From Benincasa hispida (taxonomy: Eukaryota > Streptophyta > Magnoliopsida > Cucurbitales > Cucurbitaceae), in NCBI RefSeq assembly GCF_009727055.1, contig NC_052354.1, positions 4,293,303 through 4,357,302 on the forward strand: DNA of 64,000 nucleotides. Direction: 5' to 3'. The position numbers were made by a program, and so were the translations under genes. Shown one piece after another: positions 28,860 to 41,300 of the stretch. Position 1 is the stretch's first letter, and each line of letters starts with the position of its first letter. A model generated the notes under the pieces. The model did not search any database, had not been told where the DNA came from, and saw nothing but the letters and a program-made list of their open reading frames with translations.

Positions 28860-30480
28860 TCTTAGTCTTTTACCATTTTTTGATCTATATATGCAATTAT
28901 TTTATCCTTGTACTATATATTCTATTATTTTGGGCTTAAATTCTATTTATGCAACTAGCCCATTATAATTTAGTCTCGAACCTATAAAAAAAAATTAATA
29001 TCTTAATTATGTCACTCTAAAGTAAATATATAATTAATTTTTCATTCAATTTTTAGTGTATTAATACACATTTGATCATGTGAGAATGCAAATTTAAAAA
29101 GAAAAATGGAGTTTTGAAGATGGTGGACCAACTTTTGTTATGGGGTGCGTGGAGATTTGGAGATTAAAACTTGATAATTATAATAGATAATATTTTTAAG
29201 GTTAATAGTTAGATGTATAGTAATATTTTTCAAAGAATTACATATTTAGCAAAATCTATCCATATATCGTAAATAAACTTTTTCATTTTATCTATAAATT
29301 ATTTTATATTATTGTATTATATCAACTAATATTTTTTATTTGATCACTATGTTTCTGCTTTATTATTTTGGTTTTGAATATTAATTTGGTTCATATGTTG
29401 CCAGTATCTCAAAACCCATGCTTCACTAAAAAAAAAAAAAAGAAGGATGAATTAATTATGATATGTATTAAAATGAGAGTGTTATTCATTTGATATTTGT
29501 TATTAAAAGTATTCAATTGAGAACTTATTGGTGTTATTTTCTAGACTCTCCATTAACAAGAATAGGAATAAGCATACTTTTAAAAATTAACTACACTTTC
29601 TTTCAATTTTTTCTTTTTATGATTATGCGAATTCTTAATTGCAAAACTTGAATTTTTAGCCAAACTTTTTTTTAAAAATATGTATTTATTTAAAAATATA
29701 TATGTTTTTTAAAGATTTTATTGTTTAGCTTGATTTTTTTAAATATTGATAAAGAGTAGATGACAAAACAAAAAATTTAAAGGTATAAAGAATGTTTGTA
29801 GACTTTGTATTCAAAAGATAAAAAACTACGACTCAAAGGATGGATCTAAAATACCTAATTTGTAGAAAAATTTGAACAAAAATTTACATTATAATTCTTG
29901 AATTCTAGATTTTTTTTTATAACAATTATGAGGATGAGATTGGAGCTCTACATGTAAGATAGAAGGTTTTCATGTTAATAATAGTTGAATTCTAAAATTA
30001 AAGGTGGCGGAAATTATATAAAAGAGAATTTAAAATCTTAATCAGCTATATAATTGAGATTTAAGATAAGTTTGGGGGCAATTGGTTACACGTAGTGATA
30101 GGAGGATATGGGTTTTAATTAATATTTGTAGGTAATGTCGTTATTGTGGTGGGCAATGACTCCACTTTTGGCTCTCTCTGCCTTTGAAATTTTTGTTTCT
30201 CTCAAGACAATGATCTAAGGACAAAGGAGGCAGGTACGAGGAAAATACTAAACTAACTTTTCATGTTTGTTTTATTTTATTATTTAATATTATCAGATAG
30301 CGACAACCCTTCGAAATATTTTAGATTTTTTCCTCTTTCCATTTTTTATTGACAGATTTTAATATTTGAACTTTGCTCTTTAAATCATGAACCTCTGACA
30401 TCCTTCTCTATAAGGTTTAGAAAAATTAAACAAACTATATTTATTTCCTTTTTGAAAAAAAACATTATTTATTTTTTACT
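28860..30480. other. Upstream flank shared with the other duplicate
   Basis: No gene. Segments at 29380-29410 (ATGTTGCCAGTATCTCAAAA) and 30050-30190 (TTAAGATAAGTTTGGGGGCAATTG, then GTAATGTCGTTATTGTGG) match 57930-57960 and 59020-59110. It marks the extension of the duplication upstream of the TNL genes. Confidence 0.75.
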
Positions 30481-30489
30481 ATCTTAAAA

Positions 30490-30690
30490 AAAAAAAAATA
30501 ACAATTACAAATATAGACAATAAACCTAAAATATTAACAGATATAACATAATGTAAAAAAATTGCAAATACGACCAAATTTAAATAGTCTATCAATGATG
30601 TTATATATTTGGTTATTATTCTTAAAAATGATGTTATATATTTGGTTATTATTCTTAAAAATACTACCAATTATAATTATCCAACAAACA
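30490..30690. repeat. MITE-like repeat
   Basis: AATTACAAATATAGACAATAAACC ... AATTATCC, with an internal exact tandem of about 37 bp (ATGTTATATATTTGGTTATTATTCTTAAAA at about 30598 and 30635). Counterpart at 59555-59830, so the insertion predates the duplication. Confidence 0.65.
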
Positions 30691-30899
30691 ATGTATGTGA
30701 ACCCCCAATCCCAATTTCTCTACTTGAGTATGTTCCCTATTGAGATTAGTGTGATGAGTAGGTTGATGTGGAAACTAGGGTGAAATGGTAGAGAAAAAAG
30801 TGGAAATTAGAAAAAAAATAGGAAATTTGGAAGGTTAACTTTTGGGGAAAATTTTGGAAATTTGGTAAGTATAGAATTTTTGTGTTAAACTGATGTTGA

Positions 30900-31105
30900 T
30901 GCGTTGGAAGAGTTGTTTGATGCATTGGATGCGTTGGATGATGGATGCATTGGAAGCATTGGATGCGTTGGATTGCATTGGATGCGTTGGATGCATTGGA
31001 TGCGTTGGATGATGGATGCATTGGAAGCGTTGGATGCGTTGGATGCATTGGATGCGTTGGATGATGAATGCATTGGATGCGTTGGATGATGGATGCATTG
31101 GATTC
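30900..31105. repeat. GATGCGTTG/GATGCATTG tandem repeats
   Basis: Nine-base units GATGCGTTG and GATGCATTG with GATGATG insertions, giving higher-order periods of about 60-70 bases (e.g. GCGTTGGATGATGGATGCAT recurs). Confidence 0.9.
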
Positions 31106-31198
31106 GTAGGTGAAGGAAGGAAATGGAACTGAGGCATTGGGATGGCACGAGGGCTGGAGGGTGGCATGCATCGAGCAACCTCGACCAAATGCTCAGCC

Positions 31199-31362
31199 AT
31201 GCGTCGAGCATCCTCAGCAGCACCCAGGCCATGCGTCGAGCAGCCTCGAACAGCGCCCAGGCTATGTGTCGAACAGCCTCGGCCAGCGCTTAGACCATGC
31301 GTTGAGCGGCCTCGGCCAAGGCCCAGGCCATGTGCCGAGTAGCCCCGGCCGGACGCATGCGT
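31199..31362. repeat. 33-bp GC-rich tandem repeat, about 5 copies
   Basis: ATGCGTCGAGCAGCCTCG-type units start at 31199, 31231, 31264, 31297 and 31330. The 11-codon period makes long repetitive frames in several phases. Confidence 0.85.
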
Positions 31363-32879
31363 CGAGTGGATATGCCTGTGCATTGAGCGCACTGCCGAGC
31401 GGCCACGGCCATGTGGTGAGCACCCTGCCAAGCAGCCATGCCATGCGTCGAGGTGCCCTGCCCTGCAGCTAACCGTGCAGCCCATGTCATGCGCCATGCA
31501 AGCGAGCGAGCGATGGCCAACACACACCGCACGCTCATGCGTCGAAGCAGCAACGCCCATGCGCCTAAGCACCTAGCCAAGCATCAAGGCACCGCGCGCA
31601 GCCCATGTGGCCAAGCACGCCCATGCGTCGAGCGGCCAGCCTATGCAGCATGCCTATGCGTTGGTGGCCAGCACCATGCGCCCACGCCAAGCAAGTCGGG
31701 TGAGTGAGCCATACGTCAAGAATGGACGGTCACCCTATGTGTTGGTGATTGTTAGCTCCTTGCGATGGCTAAGTTGAATTGTCATGATAGTGAATTGGCT
31801 TTCCATGCGTTGAGTAGAGGCTATGCGTTGCTCATGGACTAGGCATTGAGCAACCAAGAGTTGGACGCATACAAGGATGTAATCATCAGGATAACATCAT
31901 CAAAATCATGTGTCTTCTTGGGAGGAAAGCCTTAAACATTAAGAATTTGAGGTGGTGGCATCAGATTGGAGGCCCATGTGTTGGCAAGGTGGGAAGAAGA
32001 CACTTAGCTTGTGATGATCACAGCATTGCGTTGATGGGGTAAGAAGAAGACACTTGGCCATGCAGCCAAGTGGGTGGTGTCAACTCCGGAGAAGGTTTGG
32101 ACGCCTATAAATAGAGCCAGGAGACTTCATTTTTAGTTCACAATTCGGAAATACCATAAAAAATAGTGGAAAAGTTGAGCAAACCTTGCGTAAAGAGATT
32201 TGTAACCCGTCTGTTAGGTGGTTACTATTAATATTATATACATGTTACTGTTGTTCATATAAGGACTAGGGTTCGTGGGTTTTAGGACTTGTAAATCTAA
32301 TGTTGTAATAACTCTAAATATGTTATGTTTCTAAATTAATAAATTGTGGGCCTAAAGGCATTCCGCTGTACTTAAGTTATATTTTGGTATTAGAGTTATT
32401 CCGCAAGAGTTATTAGGCAGTAAGTGTCAGCCATAGGGTCGATAACTGCTGCAGTCACGCCCTTCTCTAGGCTAAGAAGGTGGTCTGAGGCAGGGTGTGA
32501 CAATGTATTCATTTCCTTTACTCGGATTTCATCATAGTCTTTGATTAGGAAAAAAAAACTTTATTTATTTCTTGTACTAGGATTTCATCCTAGTTTGTGA
32601 TTAAAAAAAAAAAAAATACCAACTGACATGTTTGAAATCATTTTTGATATTTTTGAATTTAATAAAAAAATATTTTTAACCATTGAAAATTAATTTTGAT
32701 CTTACTTTTAAAAGTGAAAAATTAAACATTAAATAATTAATTTTGAATTATTAAAGATATGTTTCAAAGTAGTTTTGAACCTAAAAAAAGTTATTTTAAA
32801 AATTATTAATTCTAAAATAACTCCCAAACATGGAGTTAAATAGCAAAATAGTTATAATTGAAACTCAATAGTACCGTTG

Positions 32880-32975
32880 ATTTTTTCTTTTTACAACATA
32901 TGGGATGAGGGATTAAACCTCTAATCTTGAGGTTATCGTGTATACTTGATACTAGTTGAACTATTCTCATTTTGG
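32880..32975 (-). mobile_element. tRNA-derived SINE-like copy
   Basis: Minus strand: A-box-like AGTTCAACTAGTATCAAG, then B-box-like GGTTTAATCCC about 35 bases later, then a short tail ending TTGTAAAAAG. A paralogous copy lies at about 60565-60660, so it predates the duplication. Confidence 0.55.
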
Positions 32976-33029
32976 CTAAATACTCTGTTTGCACGAGATT
33001 TTTGGAGATACTTGTGTTCATGGAGCTAA

Positions 33030-33800
33030 ACTTGTGTTGATGTAGATTTGATACAGATGTAGTTTGAGATCTAGAACTTGATCCTCTGATTCTCTTTCAG
33101 TTGAATGTGTATGCTTGACTTATGGAAGCAGAGCGTGTGATGTTCTCGACTTAATCTTCAAGGAGTGGGTTAGTCGTCAAGAGTCGAGGAGTCTTCTGAT
33201 CATAGTGAATTTTCTTTGAAGTCTCTGAAATATAAAATTGTTGACCCTCACAAATAAAGAAAACTCCTCTATTTATAAAGTTCTCCGATGGGCTTCTTGG
33301 ACTTGGGCTTGGTTGAACGATAGACCTAACTCTTTGGCCCAATTAATTGGATTTGGGTCTAATTTGGCATTAAGACCTTTTTTCTTTTTTTTGCTCAGTT
33401 GAACTTTAGCCAAAATTATAATACCAAATTAGACCAAATTAATTTTATTCAATTCAATGGTCATGATGAAAACACGTGGTATCATTGAACTTTGCCAATT
33501 TTATGTCTTCAATTTCAATTTGGGACACATGTCAATCTTCAATTCGTCCCATATTCAATTATTTGTAATTTTGTCATTGATTTGATAAATGACGTGACAA
33601 TTTGTGATTGATCTAAAAATTCTCCTTCAATAAATGTCATTTTTTCAAGATTTATGCACATATATGAGTGGATGTCGAAAAAGATAAAATTGGAATCAAA
33701 ATTCTTTTTTTTTTAAAAAAAATTTCCTATTTGATATGTCAGTCAAATTGTGAATCTAATGCATAAGTTAAGCTAGAATTTTGGGATAAACTTTGGAATA
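33030..33800 (-). mobile_element. LTR-like fragment
   Basis: No gene. The minus strand carries a TATA box (TTTATAAATAGAGG, about 33267-33281) in a non-coding block with leader-like composition, as in retrotransposon LTRs. No partner LTR was identified, so this is tentative. Confidence 0.35.
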
Positions 33801-33811
33801 CGACCATAGTT

Positions 33812-34130
33812 TGAGGTTTTACCCCCAATTTGATTTGGATTGATGATAAAAGCTAAACTTAATTTGAATTTGAGATAAAATTTGGAATATGCCGAAATTT
33901 TCATTTGAGATTTTTTTTTTCACAATTTAATCTCAAAGTTGAACAATTTGAATTTAGGATAAAATTTGGAATATGCCTAATTTTAATTTGAGATTTTACC
34001 CCCAATTTGATTTGGATTGAGGATAAAAGCTAAACTTGATTTGAATTTGTGATAAAATTTTGAATATGACCAAGTTTTAATTTGAGATTTTATTCACAAT
34101 TTAATCTCAAAGTTGAACAATTTAAACTCA
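33812..34130. repeat. Tandem duplication of about 176 bp
   Basis: The phrase ACCCCCAATTTGATTTGGAT occurs at 33821 and 33998, and CACAATTTAATCTCAAAGTT at about 33921 and 34095. Period 174-177. No coding potential. Confidence 0.85.
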
Positions 34131-34149
34131 AAGGTTCGGCCTACTTTCT

Positions 34150-34490
34150 ATATGATACAAATGATGTGATCCTAAATCATTCATGTAGAGACATGCGAGT
34201 AAGGATATCCTATGCAAAAAATGTTTGCATAAGACCGAACAACGAAATAGTCACTTTTTCTTTATAACACCGTTTACTATTAAAGCCGACTACGTCAATT
34301 AGATGATCTAAGATAACTTGACCTTAATCCTGCACTAACTACGAACTCCTATTTATTCCGGATTATCCTTTAATCTGCATGGGTGAAAGTAGCTCAATAG
34401 CGCCGACTCAAAAGTCTCCAATTTTAGGGGTAAGACTAGGTTGATAGAGAGGGACATAGTCCTACAAGATGAAATTCACGAGACTGATGT
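34150..34490. repeat. Dispersed repeat, copy 1
   Basis: Matches 61630-61950 over most of its length (CATGCGAGTA..G.CATCCTATGCAAA, CGAAATAGTCACTTTT, CTTAATCCTG..CTAACTA, GGGGACATAGTCCT-type end). Probably an LTR or leader fragment of an abundant retroelement. It is directly followed by the CACTA transposase remnant. Confidence 0.65.
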
Positions 34491-37060
34491 TGGAAGTTTA
34501 ATAGAAATTGTTGAAGTTGATCACGAGGAATATTCAAGAGATCCGAATGGATTTGAGAAGTTGTTTAATGATGCTGAAAAACCATTATACGAAGGATGCA
34601 AAAAATACACTAAGTTGTCTACATTAGTCAAATTGTATAACTCAAAAGTTAGATATGGATGGAGTGATACTAGTTTTTCAGAACTACTCAAAATCTTAGA
34701 GGAAATCTTGTCCACTAGCAATGAGCTCCCAAATTCAATGTATGAAACAAAGAAAACTTTAGGAGCACTAGGAATGGAATATGAAAGATTCACGCATGCC
34801 CTAATGATTGTTGTTTATGTAGAAAAGAATATACAGATGCAATTGAATGTCCTGAATGTGGTGAATGAAGGTGGAAAAACGGGAAGGATACAAAATGTGG
34901 GAGAAAACAAATACCTTCAAGAGTGATATGGTACTTTCCACTAATTCCACGATTCAAAAGGTTTTTTAGAAGTATTGATTGTGCTAAAAACTTAACTTGC
35001 CACGTTGATCAAAGAATTGTAGATGGTAAGTTATGACAACTAGCAGACTTTTTGGCTTGGAAGTTAGTAGACTCTAAATGGCCAGACTTTGGTTCTGAAC
35101 TTAAAAATCTTCGTTTAGCATTGGCAGCCGATGGAGTAAATCCACATAGTGAAATAAGTTATAAATATAGTTGTTGGCCTATAGTGATGGTTATTTATAA
35201 TCTTCCACCATGGTTGTATATGAAAAGAAAATACATGATGCTATCAATGTTGATTTCGGGTCCAAAACAACCAAGAGACGACATTGACATATACTTAGCA
35301 CCACTAATTGAAGATTTAAAACTTTTATGGGAAGGTGGTGTTGAATGTTATAATGCTTATCGAGAAGAACTACTCAACTTAAGGTCAGTTTTGTTGTAGA
35401 CAATCAACGATTTTTCTGCATATGGTAACCTAAGTGGATGTTGTGTGAAAGGGTATAAGGCATGTCCAATTTGTGGAGACAATACATCTTCTATAAGATT
35501 GAAATATGGAAAAAAAATGGCATACCTTGGACATCGAAGATTTCTATCACAAAATCATCCCTACCAGCACAAAAAAAAATCGTTTTAACGGTCAAAAGGA
35601 ACTTGGTACAATTTCAGAACCACTGTTTGGGGAGGCTATATATTTAAAAATCAAAGATCTTGAATTTCCTAAAGGAAAAAAGAACAATAAAAAACAAACC
35701 ACGAAAGGAAGTTCAAGATTTGTTGGAACAGGTTTTCTTCTTTTTTTCAACTGCCATATTGAAAAGATCTTCATATCAGACATTGTTTACATATGATGCA
35801 CATTGAAAAAAATGTTTGCATGAATATCTTAGATACGCTTTTTGATATTCCAGGGAAAAGTAATGATGGACTGAATGCTAGACATGAATTGGTTCATTTG
35901 AAAATTAGACCAGAGCTTGCACTATTAGTAGTGACAAAAAAATCTTCATTCCTCCCGTGTGTTATATTCTTACAAAGGAAGAAAAACGTTGTGTTTTAAA
36001 GACATTGTCAGGAATAAAGGTTCCTAAAGGTTACTTTTCGAATGTTAAAAACCTTGTGTTGATGACAAATTTAAAGTTTAATAGTTTAAAATCTCATGAT
36101 TGTCATGTGCTCTTACAACAATTATTTCCTATTGCGATAAGATCAATACTATCAAAACATGTTCGGTACGCCATAACTCGATTGTGTATATTTTTCAATT
36201 CGGTATGCAACAAGGTCCTAGAAGTGCAGCAATTAGAAAAGTTGGAAGAAGATATTGTGTTATATTATGTTTATTGGAGAAGTGTTTTCCTCATTCATTT
36301 TTCACAATTATGATGCATCTCACAGTACACATAGTTAGGGAAGTCAAACATTATGGGCCTATATATCTACAATGGATGTATCCCTTTGAAAGATTCATGA
36401 AAATCATTAAAAACTCCGTGAGAAATAGATATCGTCCAGAAGGTTGTATTGCTAAAAGTTATATAGTAGAAGAAGCCATTGAATTTTGTTCTGATTTCCT
36501 GTTTGGAGTAGATCCTATTGGGGTTGACACTCATAATTCACAAAACTGTTTAGACAATTCAAATATTGGTAGACCATTGTCCAAAAGAGTTTCTTTGAAA
36601 CCTAAATAAGAACTTTTATATCAAGCTCATTGGTATGTTTTTGAAAATACAATTGATGTGCAACCATAATTAGAGTAAGTTTTTTCAATGATTTTGGTTT
36701 TATTTTTTTCATTTCGTTTTATGATATAAATCTAACTATACAATGTTTCAATGTTCACTTAAAAAAAAACATATGATGGCTTTGCAATTGCAACATCGAA
36801 ATAAGTCCAAAAAATCAGAAATGGACCCAAGAGGTACATAATCGGACTTTTATATCTTGGCTACGAGAAGAGGTAAAATGTTCAACCTATTATTTTACAT
36901 ACACTTTTTAATGCTTCAGTTTAAATGAAAACTTTCATGGTAGGTTGCAACTGAGCTTGAAATGGGAAAAACTGAAGTTTTAGATAACTTATGGTGGATT
37001 GCTCATGGTCCTCATCCTTTTGTGATTATGTATGGCAGTTACGTAATGTTATTTTTAGTA
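34441..37060 (+). pseudogene. CACTA (En/Spm) TNP2-type transposase, broken
   Basis: Successive pieces of a Transposase_21/TNP2 protein in order: AEKPLYEGCKKYTKLSTLVK, YGWSDTSFSELLKILEE, TKKTLGALGMEYE (34500-34800); WPDFGSELKNLRLALAADGV, YSCWPIVMVIYNLPPWLYMK, SMLISGPKQPRDDIDIYLAP (35052-35399); MHIEKNVCMNILDTLFDIPG (35793-35870); YGPIYLQWMYPFERFMKIIK, NRYRPEGCIAKSYIVEEAIE (36350-36490); and a C-terminal MGKTEVLDNLWWIAHGPHPF near 36960. Frame changes and stops between pieces show it is dead. It supplied or used the terminal repeat at 37788-37800. Confidence 0.92.
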
Positions 37061-37356
37061 CACAATGAATGTTACAATAGGCTCTAGCAAGCCCAAAAAT
37101 AAAAAAAGGAAATAAACCTAGAGTAAATTAAAATATTAAAATACCCTTGGGACTATAAACTATCAACAAAGTCCTTTATTTCTAACAATTATAACAACGT
37201 ATGGATCTAAATACCATCGTCTTGACTATTTCAAAAGAGAAAGAAGACGATAAAGATAATAAAGCCGCCAAATGACAAGTTGAAGTGAAACATACAATGA
37301 ATTTAACACAAGACTAAGCTTTCATATAGCTAAAAAAACAAAGTTGAGAAGAAAAT

Positions 37357-37611
37357 ATGGGGAAACCCAGAACCGGAAACAAGAAACAAAAAGGAAAAAA
37401 AAACCTAGTAATGAAAGGAAAAGGGAAGAAGAAGATCAGAGAAATGGAGTGTTCTTCACCTGGTGGAGACGAAAAGGAGCGTCTGCGAAAAGGGAAAAAT
37501 ACACCGACGGCCACAAGAGGGAGTTTGGAGGGAGGAAGGGATGATCTGTTGGTTGGACAAAGTTGTGTTGATTGCCTCTCAATCGGCAATGAAGAGCGCA
37601 CCGAAGATTAA
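37357..37611 (+). CDS. Small Lys-rich open frame inside the CACTA element (hypothetical)
   Basis: An 84-codon frame starting MGKPRTGNKKQKGKK, in a purine-rich, higher-GC pocket between the transposase and the right terminus. It is not recognised. It might be a captured host-gene fragment or simply compositional; frames on the other strand are equally long, which lowers confidence. Confidence 0.2.
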   Translation: MGKPRTGNKKQKGKKNLVMKGKGKKKIREMECSSPGGDEKERLRKGKNTPTATRGSLEGGRDDLLVGQSCVDCLSIGNEERTED

Positions 37612-37864
37612 GGAAAGGAAAAAAATGAAATAAAAGAAAGGGTTTTGAAAGGCGGCGGGGATTCATTTCCCAATTGTTTAGGCGCGCGTTGAACCAAATT
37701 TTTTGTTTTTCACCTTCGCGCTATTGTTCCTTAAAATTTCATAGCTTACTTTTAAAATGCTATAATAAAAAGCTATGAAATGTTATATTTCTTGTAGTGG
37801 AAGGTAAGAGCAGCTGACAAACCAAAGTAATTAGTACTTAATTTTGTGGGTGCTAGCTGTTTGT

Positions 37865-38374
37865 TTAAGAGGATGATGATTGAATGGCTTCCATCAATAT
37901 CTTGTCAATCATTTGCACATTTTGCTTGTATACTAATTGAAGTCCACAACATTTTGCCATCAAGTCTGGGGAATCAGCTTCAATAATAGCCCAAACATGA
38001 GACCTGTGGCGGAAAATTTGACCATATTTCTTTCTTGGGCTGTAATAGAGCCAAACAAACTGGCGTTCGTGTAGCCAAATCACTGTGTCCTCAATGATAG
38101 TATGAATGTGTAATGGGTTAATTAGTCCATTTTCAATTCCAAATTGACAAATGAGTTCATGCCTTGAAACTGAGCCAACATTGTTGAGAATTGCTGTTGG
38201 ATGTTTGTTGATTTGGAAAAGTGTCCAAACTGCAAATCCCATCCAATCAGTATTAGTATACAAATTTGGAGGCAATTGGATGCTTGTATAACTCTTTGGA
38301 GATAGTTGATTAATCAGCTGAGGCCGAACGTTTCTCCTTGGAATAACGAAGTCAAATGGGGTTTCAAATCGATC
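37865..38374 (-). CDS. TNL-B exon 8: third post-LRR module and stop
   Basis: 510 bases, acceptor TACAACAG|GATCG, stop at 37865-37867. It reads FDFVIPRRNVRP, SIQLPPNLYTNTDWMGFAVW, FVWLYYSPRKKYGQ, MAKCCGLQLVYKQNVQMIDK and ends in SSSS. The order of motifs (Ile-Pro opening, LPPNL, W-MGFA, terminal C-G-xx-LVYKQ) repeats those in exons 5 and 7, so this is another C-JID-like unit. Confidence 0.88.
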   Translation of the reverse strand, partial: DRFETPFDFVIPRRNVRPQLINQLSPKSYTSIQLPPNLYTNTDWMGFAVWTLFQINKHPTAILNNVGSVSRHELICQFGIENGLINPLHIHTIIEDTVIWLHERQFVWLYYSPRKKYGQIFRHRSHVWAIIEADSPDLMAKCCGLQLVYKQNVQMIDKILMEAIQSSSS

Positions 38375-41300
38375 CTGTTGTAAAGAAAATGTTAATAACT
38401 AAACTTGACTACATAATGTATAAGGACAACAACCATATAAAATTATCCAACATAATTTCTAACATAATCAACATTTAATTTGTTGATTTTTAGTTTTTTC
38501 TCTCGATTTCAATCTTACAATGCATTTCATCTTTCCGAAGTAAAAACATAATTTTTAAAACTATATATATATATTTTTTTTTACTTTTAAAACTTAATTA
38601 TTTTTTAAAATATTAATAGAAAAATAGATAACAAAATAAGAAATTCAGAGGTGGAATGGATGTTTATAAGCTTAATTTTTAAAATCTAAAAACTAAAAAC
38701 CAAATGTAATATTATCAAATGGGAACTAATGATTGAATGCATAGAGAGACAAAGTAGTAAGGTCCACATGAGCATAGTTGAACAACTATCTTAAGAGGGT
38801 TATGAATTTGAACATCCACCCTTGAAAAAGTATCAAATAGAAATATAAATTAGAAAAGAAAAAATCTAAACAGGGTTCAAAAATTTTAAAATTATGTCTA
38901 ACCAGTAGATCCTTAAACTTTAAAAAGTGAGTAGATATTATAAATTTGTAAATTTCCAAAATGTTTTGTTTCTAGACAAATAAATAGGATATTAAACTTT
39001 CAATTTTATGGTATGCAAAATTAAAATTTTAGAAGGTCGAGCTAATTAATCATCAGATATAATTTAAAGTTCACGGTCTATATATTCTACGACACAAAAT
39101 GAAACTTAAGAAACTTAAATGAACCAAATGATTGAATGCATTAAGCATAAGAAAAAGAATAGTAATTAATAATGAGCTTTGCATAAGAAAGTAGTAATTA
39201 AATAGTGAGTTAATGCATAACACAAGAAGAAAGAGAGAGAGATTGACCTTTAAATCCTTTTGAAGGAAAGAAGGAATGCTTTCTTTGAGTTGCAAAATGT
39301 GGCTCCTTTCCATTTTTGAACAATCTTCTTCTTGAGGATGAGCATTTGATTTTTGTTCCCCTTCCCACTCTTCTATAGGAAAATCTTGTCTACTTTCATT
39401 TTCCTTTTTCTTTGGATCATACTTATGAGAATGTACATTCTTTAACATGCCATTAACATGAATTTGGTCATAATATTCATGCAATTCAGTTGGAGAATTC
39501 AACACATTACTTACAATTGTGTTGACAAATCCTTCAAGATCTTGCTTATAAACAAGACGTGCACCACAAAGAACAACCTTAAAGTCTGAGTTATTGCATA
39601 CGATCGAAAAACGAAGATGCCTCCATTGATTTAATCTATATGGATAAACAGCTCGAGGCTCGAAAAACAACCAAAGTTGATGAGAATCAACTAACAAATC
39701 TTCATTCAAGTAAAGAATTGATTCTCTTTCCAATCTATATTCATCATTGTCCACATGGTAAGAGAAGGAATGAGCTTTTGGTGAACTTTCATCAACTGAA
39801 AATACTACAAAAAAGGCCAAGCCCATCCACTTCTTTTCTTTATGCAAATTTGGAGGTACCTTGATTGTGATTTTAGGCTCTTTTAGTTGAAAATTGAAGA
39901 AACTTCTTGACATTTCTTTTTGAGGAAACATATAGTATTCACCATAGAGCTTCAGTTCCTATATGAAGATATATGGAGAGTTAATTTGATGAAACATATA
40001 TGTAATTAACTTATAGCTGTTTTTTTCCCTCAACTAATGAGCAATCTTTATAAGATATATGGATCATTTCTCTCATTGCTTTGAGATGAAATAGTACATG
40101 TTTATCTAAGATAATATCAAAGCCTATAAAATCTAAACATTCATTCAAGAAGAAAAAAAAAAAGAAAAGAGAGAGATCAATTCAAACAATGATGAAGCCA
40201 AAGAGGATTCTCGAATATCACAATCTTTATAAGATACATGAATTACTCTTTTCATTATAAATTGTTTTTATTATGAAACATCCCATATTTATCTATTAAC
40301 TATAACTTTAAATTTTATTAACTTGAATCATAAACTTCAACAAATATTGATGTTTTGAACCTTTGTTTAATTTGTGCTAATTAAATCAATGCACTAATTG
40401 TAGGAATAAAAAGCAAACTAAAAGAATCTTTCAAACACATTCGTTTGGTGTAAAATTAAGTTTTGATTAATGCACAAAATGAACCATGAGATTCTAATAC
40501 AATTTAAACTTCTTGTTTTTCTCTAAAATCTCATCAACTTTTTATTAGATATAAGATCATAATTATTATTATGAAGAGCTTTTCAAAAATAGAAAAATAA
40601 GAGAAACTATTTACTCAAAATAAAAAGAATTAATCTTCTTTGATAGAGACTGATAAAGGTTGATAGAAGTCTATCAGTAATAGAAATTGATAGAAATCTA
40701 TCATTGATACCATGTGATAGACACTAATGTATTTTTTTTGCTATTTCTATAAATGGTTTGACATTTTTTTTCTATCTGTGATTTTTTTTAAAACTTATCA
40801 AGCGTACATAATTTTTTTAATATTTAAGACCTTATTATTTTTTTAATATTTAGTAGGGATAGGGATGAAGAAACCTTCGCCGTTCCCGCTCTGCCCCGTA
40901 AACATATCTAAGTATATTGGTAAAAGTTTGACATTCCTAGAAAAAGTTTTAACGGCATTAAACTTCAAATTACTTTTCCCTTAACCTGTATTTCTAGAAT
41001 ATATATGAAGAATTTACGAATTTGTTTGAATGGGCTCTGAAAAAAAAATGTTTTTAAATATTTAAAAAGTTAAACCAAACATATCATAAGAGAGGCATAG
41101 TATAGAAAGAAAACCTCGAAAGTCCTTAGAAGTGTTGCCTTGAGGTTTCGTTTTAACATGATAGAGTGGTCACTTTCATTTTCTTCAGCCTCAGAAGATG
41201 CATTCATGGTGGAACACTCCTCTATAACCTCACGTGGTGGCCTACTAGGTCGAAGCCTAGAAAATGACCCAATTGTCCTGAAGCAATGAATTAATAATGT

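Larger units (their letters stand above)
30746..32503 (+). mobile_element. GC-rich LTR-like element (same family as the block ending at 6052)
   Basis: Ends GGGTGTGACA at 32503; the last about 100 bases match the block that splits the Copia element near 6 kb. It has a TATA box (CCTATAAATAGAGCC, about 32103-32117) preceding a leader-like region, as expected of an LTR. The first half is tandem repeats (30900-31105 and 31199-31362) and very GC-rich (31130-31730) in an otherwise AT-rich window. Open frames across the GC-rich part on both strands are not credible genes. Left border approximate. Confidence 0.6.
1..33000. repeat. Tandem segmental duplication, copy A
   Basis: Pairs with about 40065-60680. 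Anchors in order: intron 6 (1 with 40074), all TNL exons, promoter (23919 with 56578), LTR (24330 with 57020), TTTGGGGGCAATTG (30070 with 59030), MITE (30490 with 59555), SINE (32880 with 60565). Size differs because of private insertions. The pair is direct (head-to-tail). Confidence 0.85.
34441..37800 (+). mobile_element. CACTA DNA transposon, right part, abutting the TNL-B 3' end
   Basis: The right terminus ATTTCTTGTAGTG (37788-37800) is the reverse complement of the CACTACAAGAAAT terminal repeat. Subterminal inverted words TTTCATAGCTTAC...AAAGCTATGAAA lie at 37737-37780. A matching left terminus was not found left of 34441, so the left end is lost or masked by the dispersed repeat. The element ends 64 bases beyond the TNL-B stop codon. 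Confidence 0.82.

Noticed and set aside
30746..31707. Overlapping Arg/Pro/His-rich frames on both strands, up to 245 codons
   Set aside because: Tandem repeats with periods divisible by three in a GC-rich block keep several frames open at once; they sit inside an LTR-like element.
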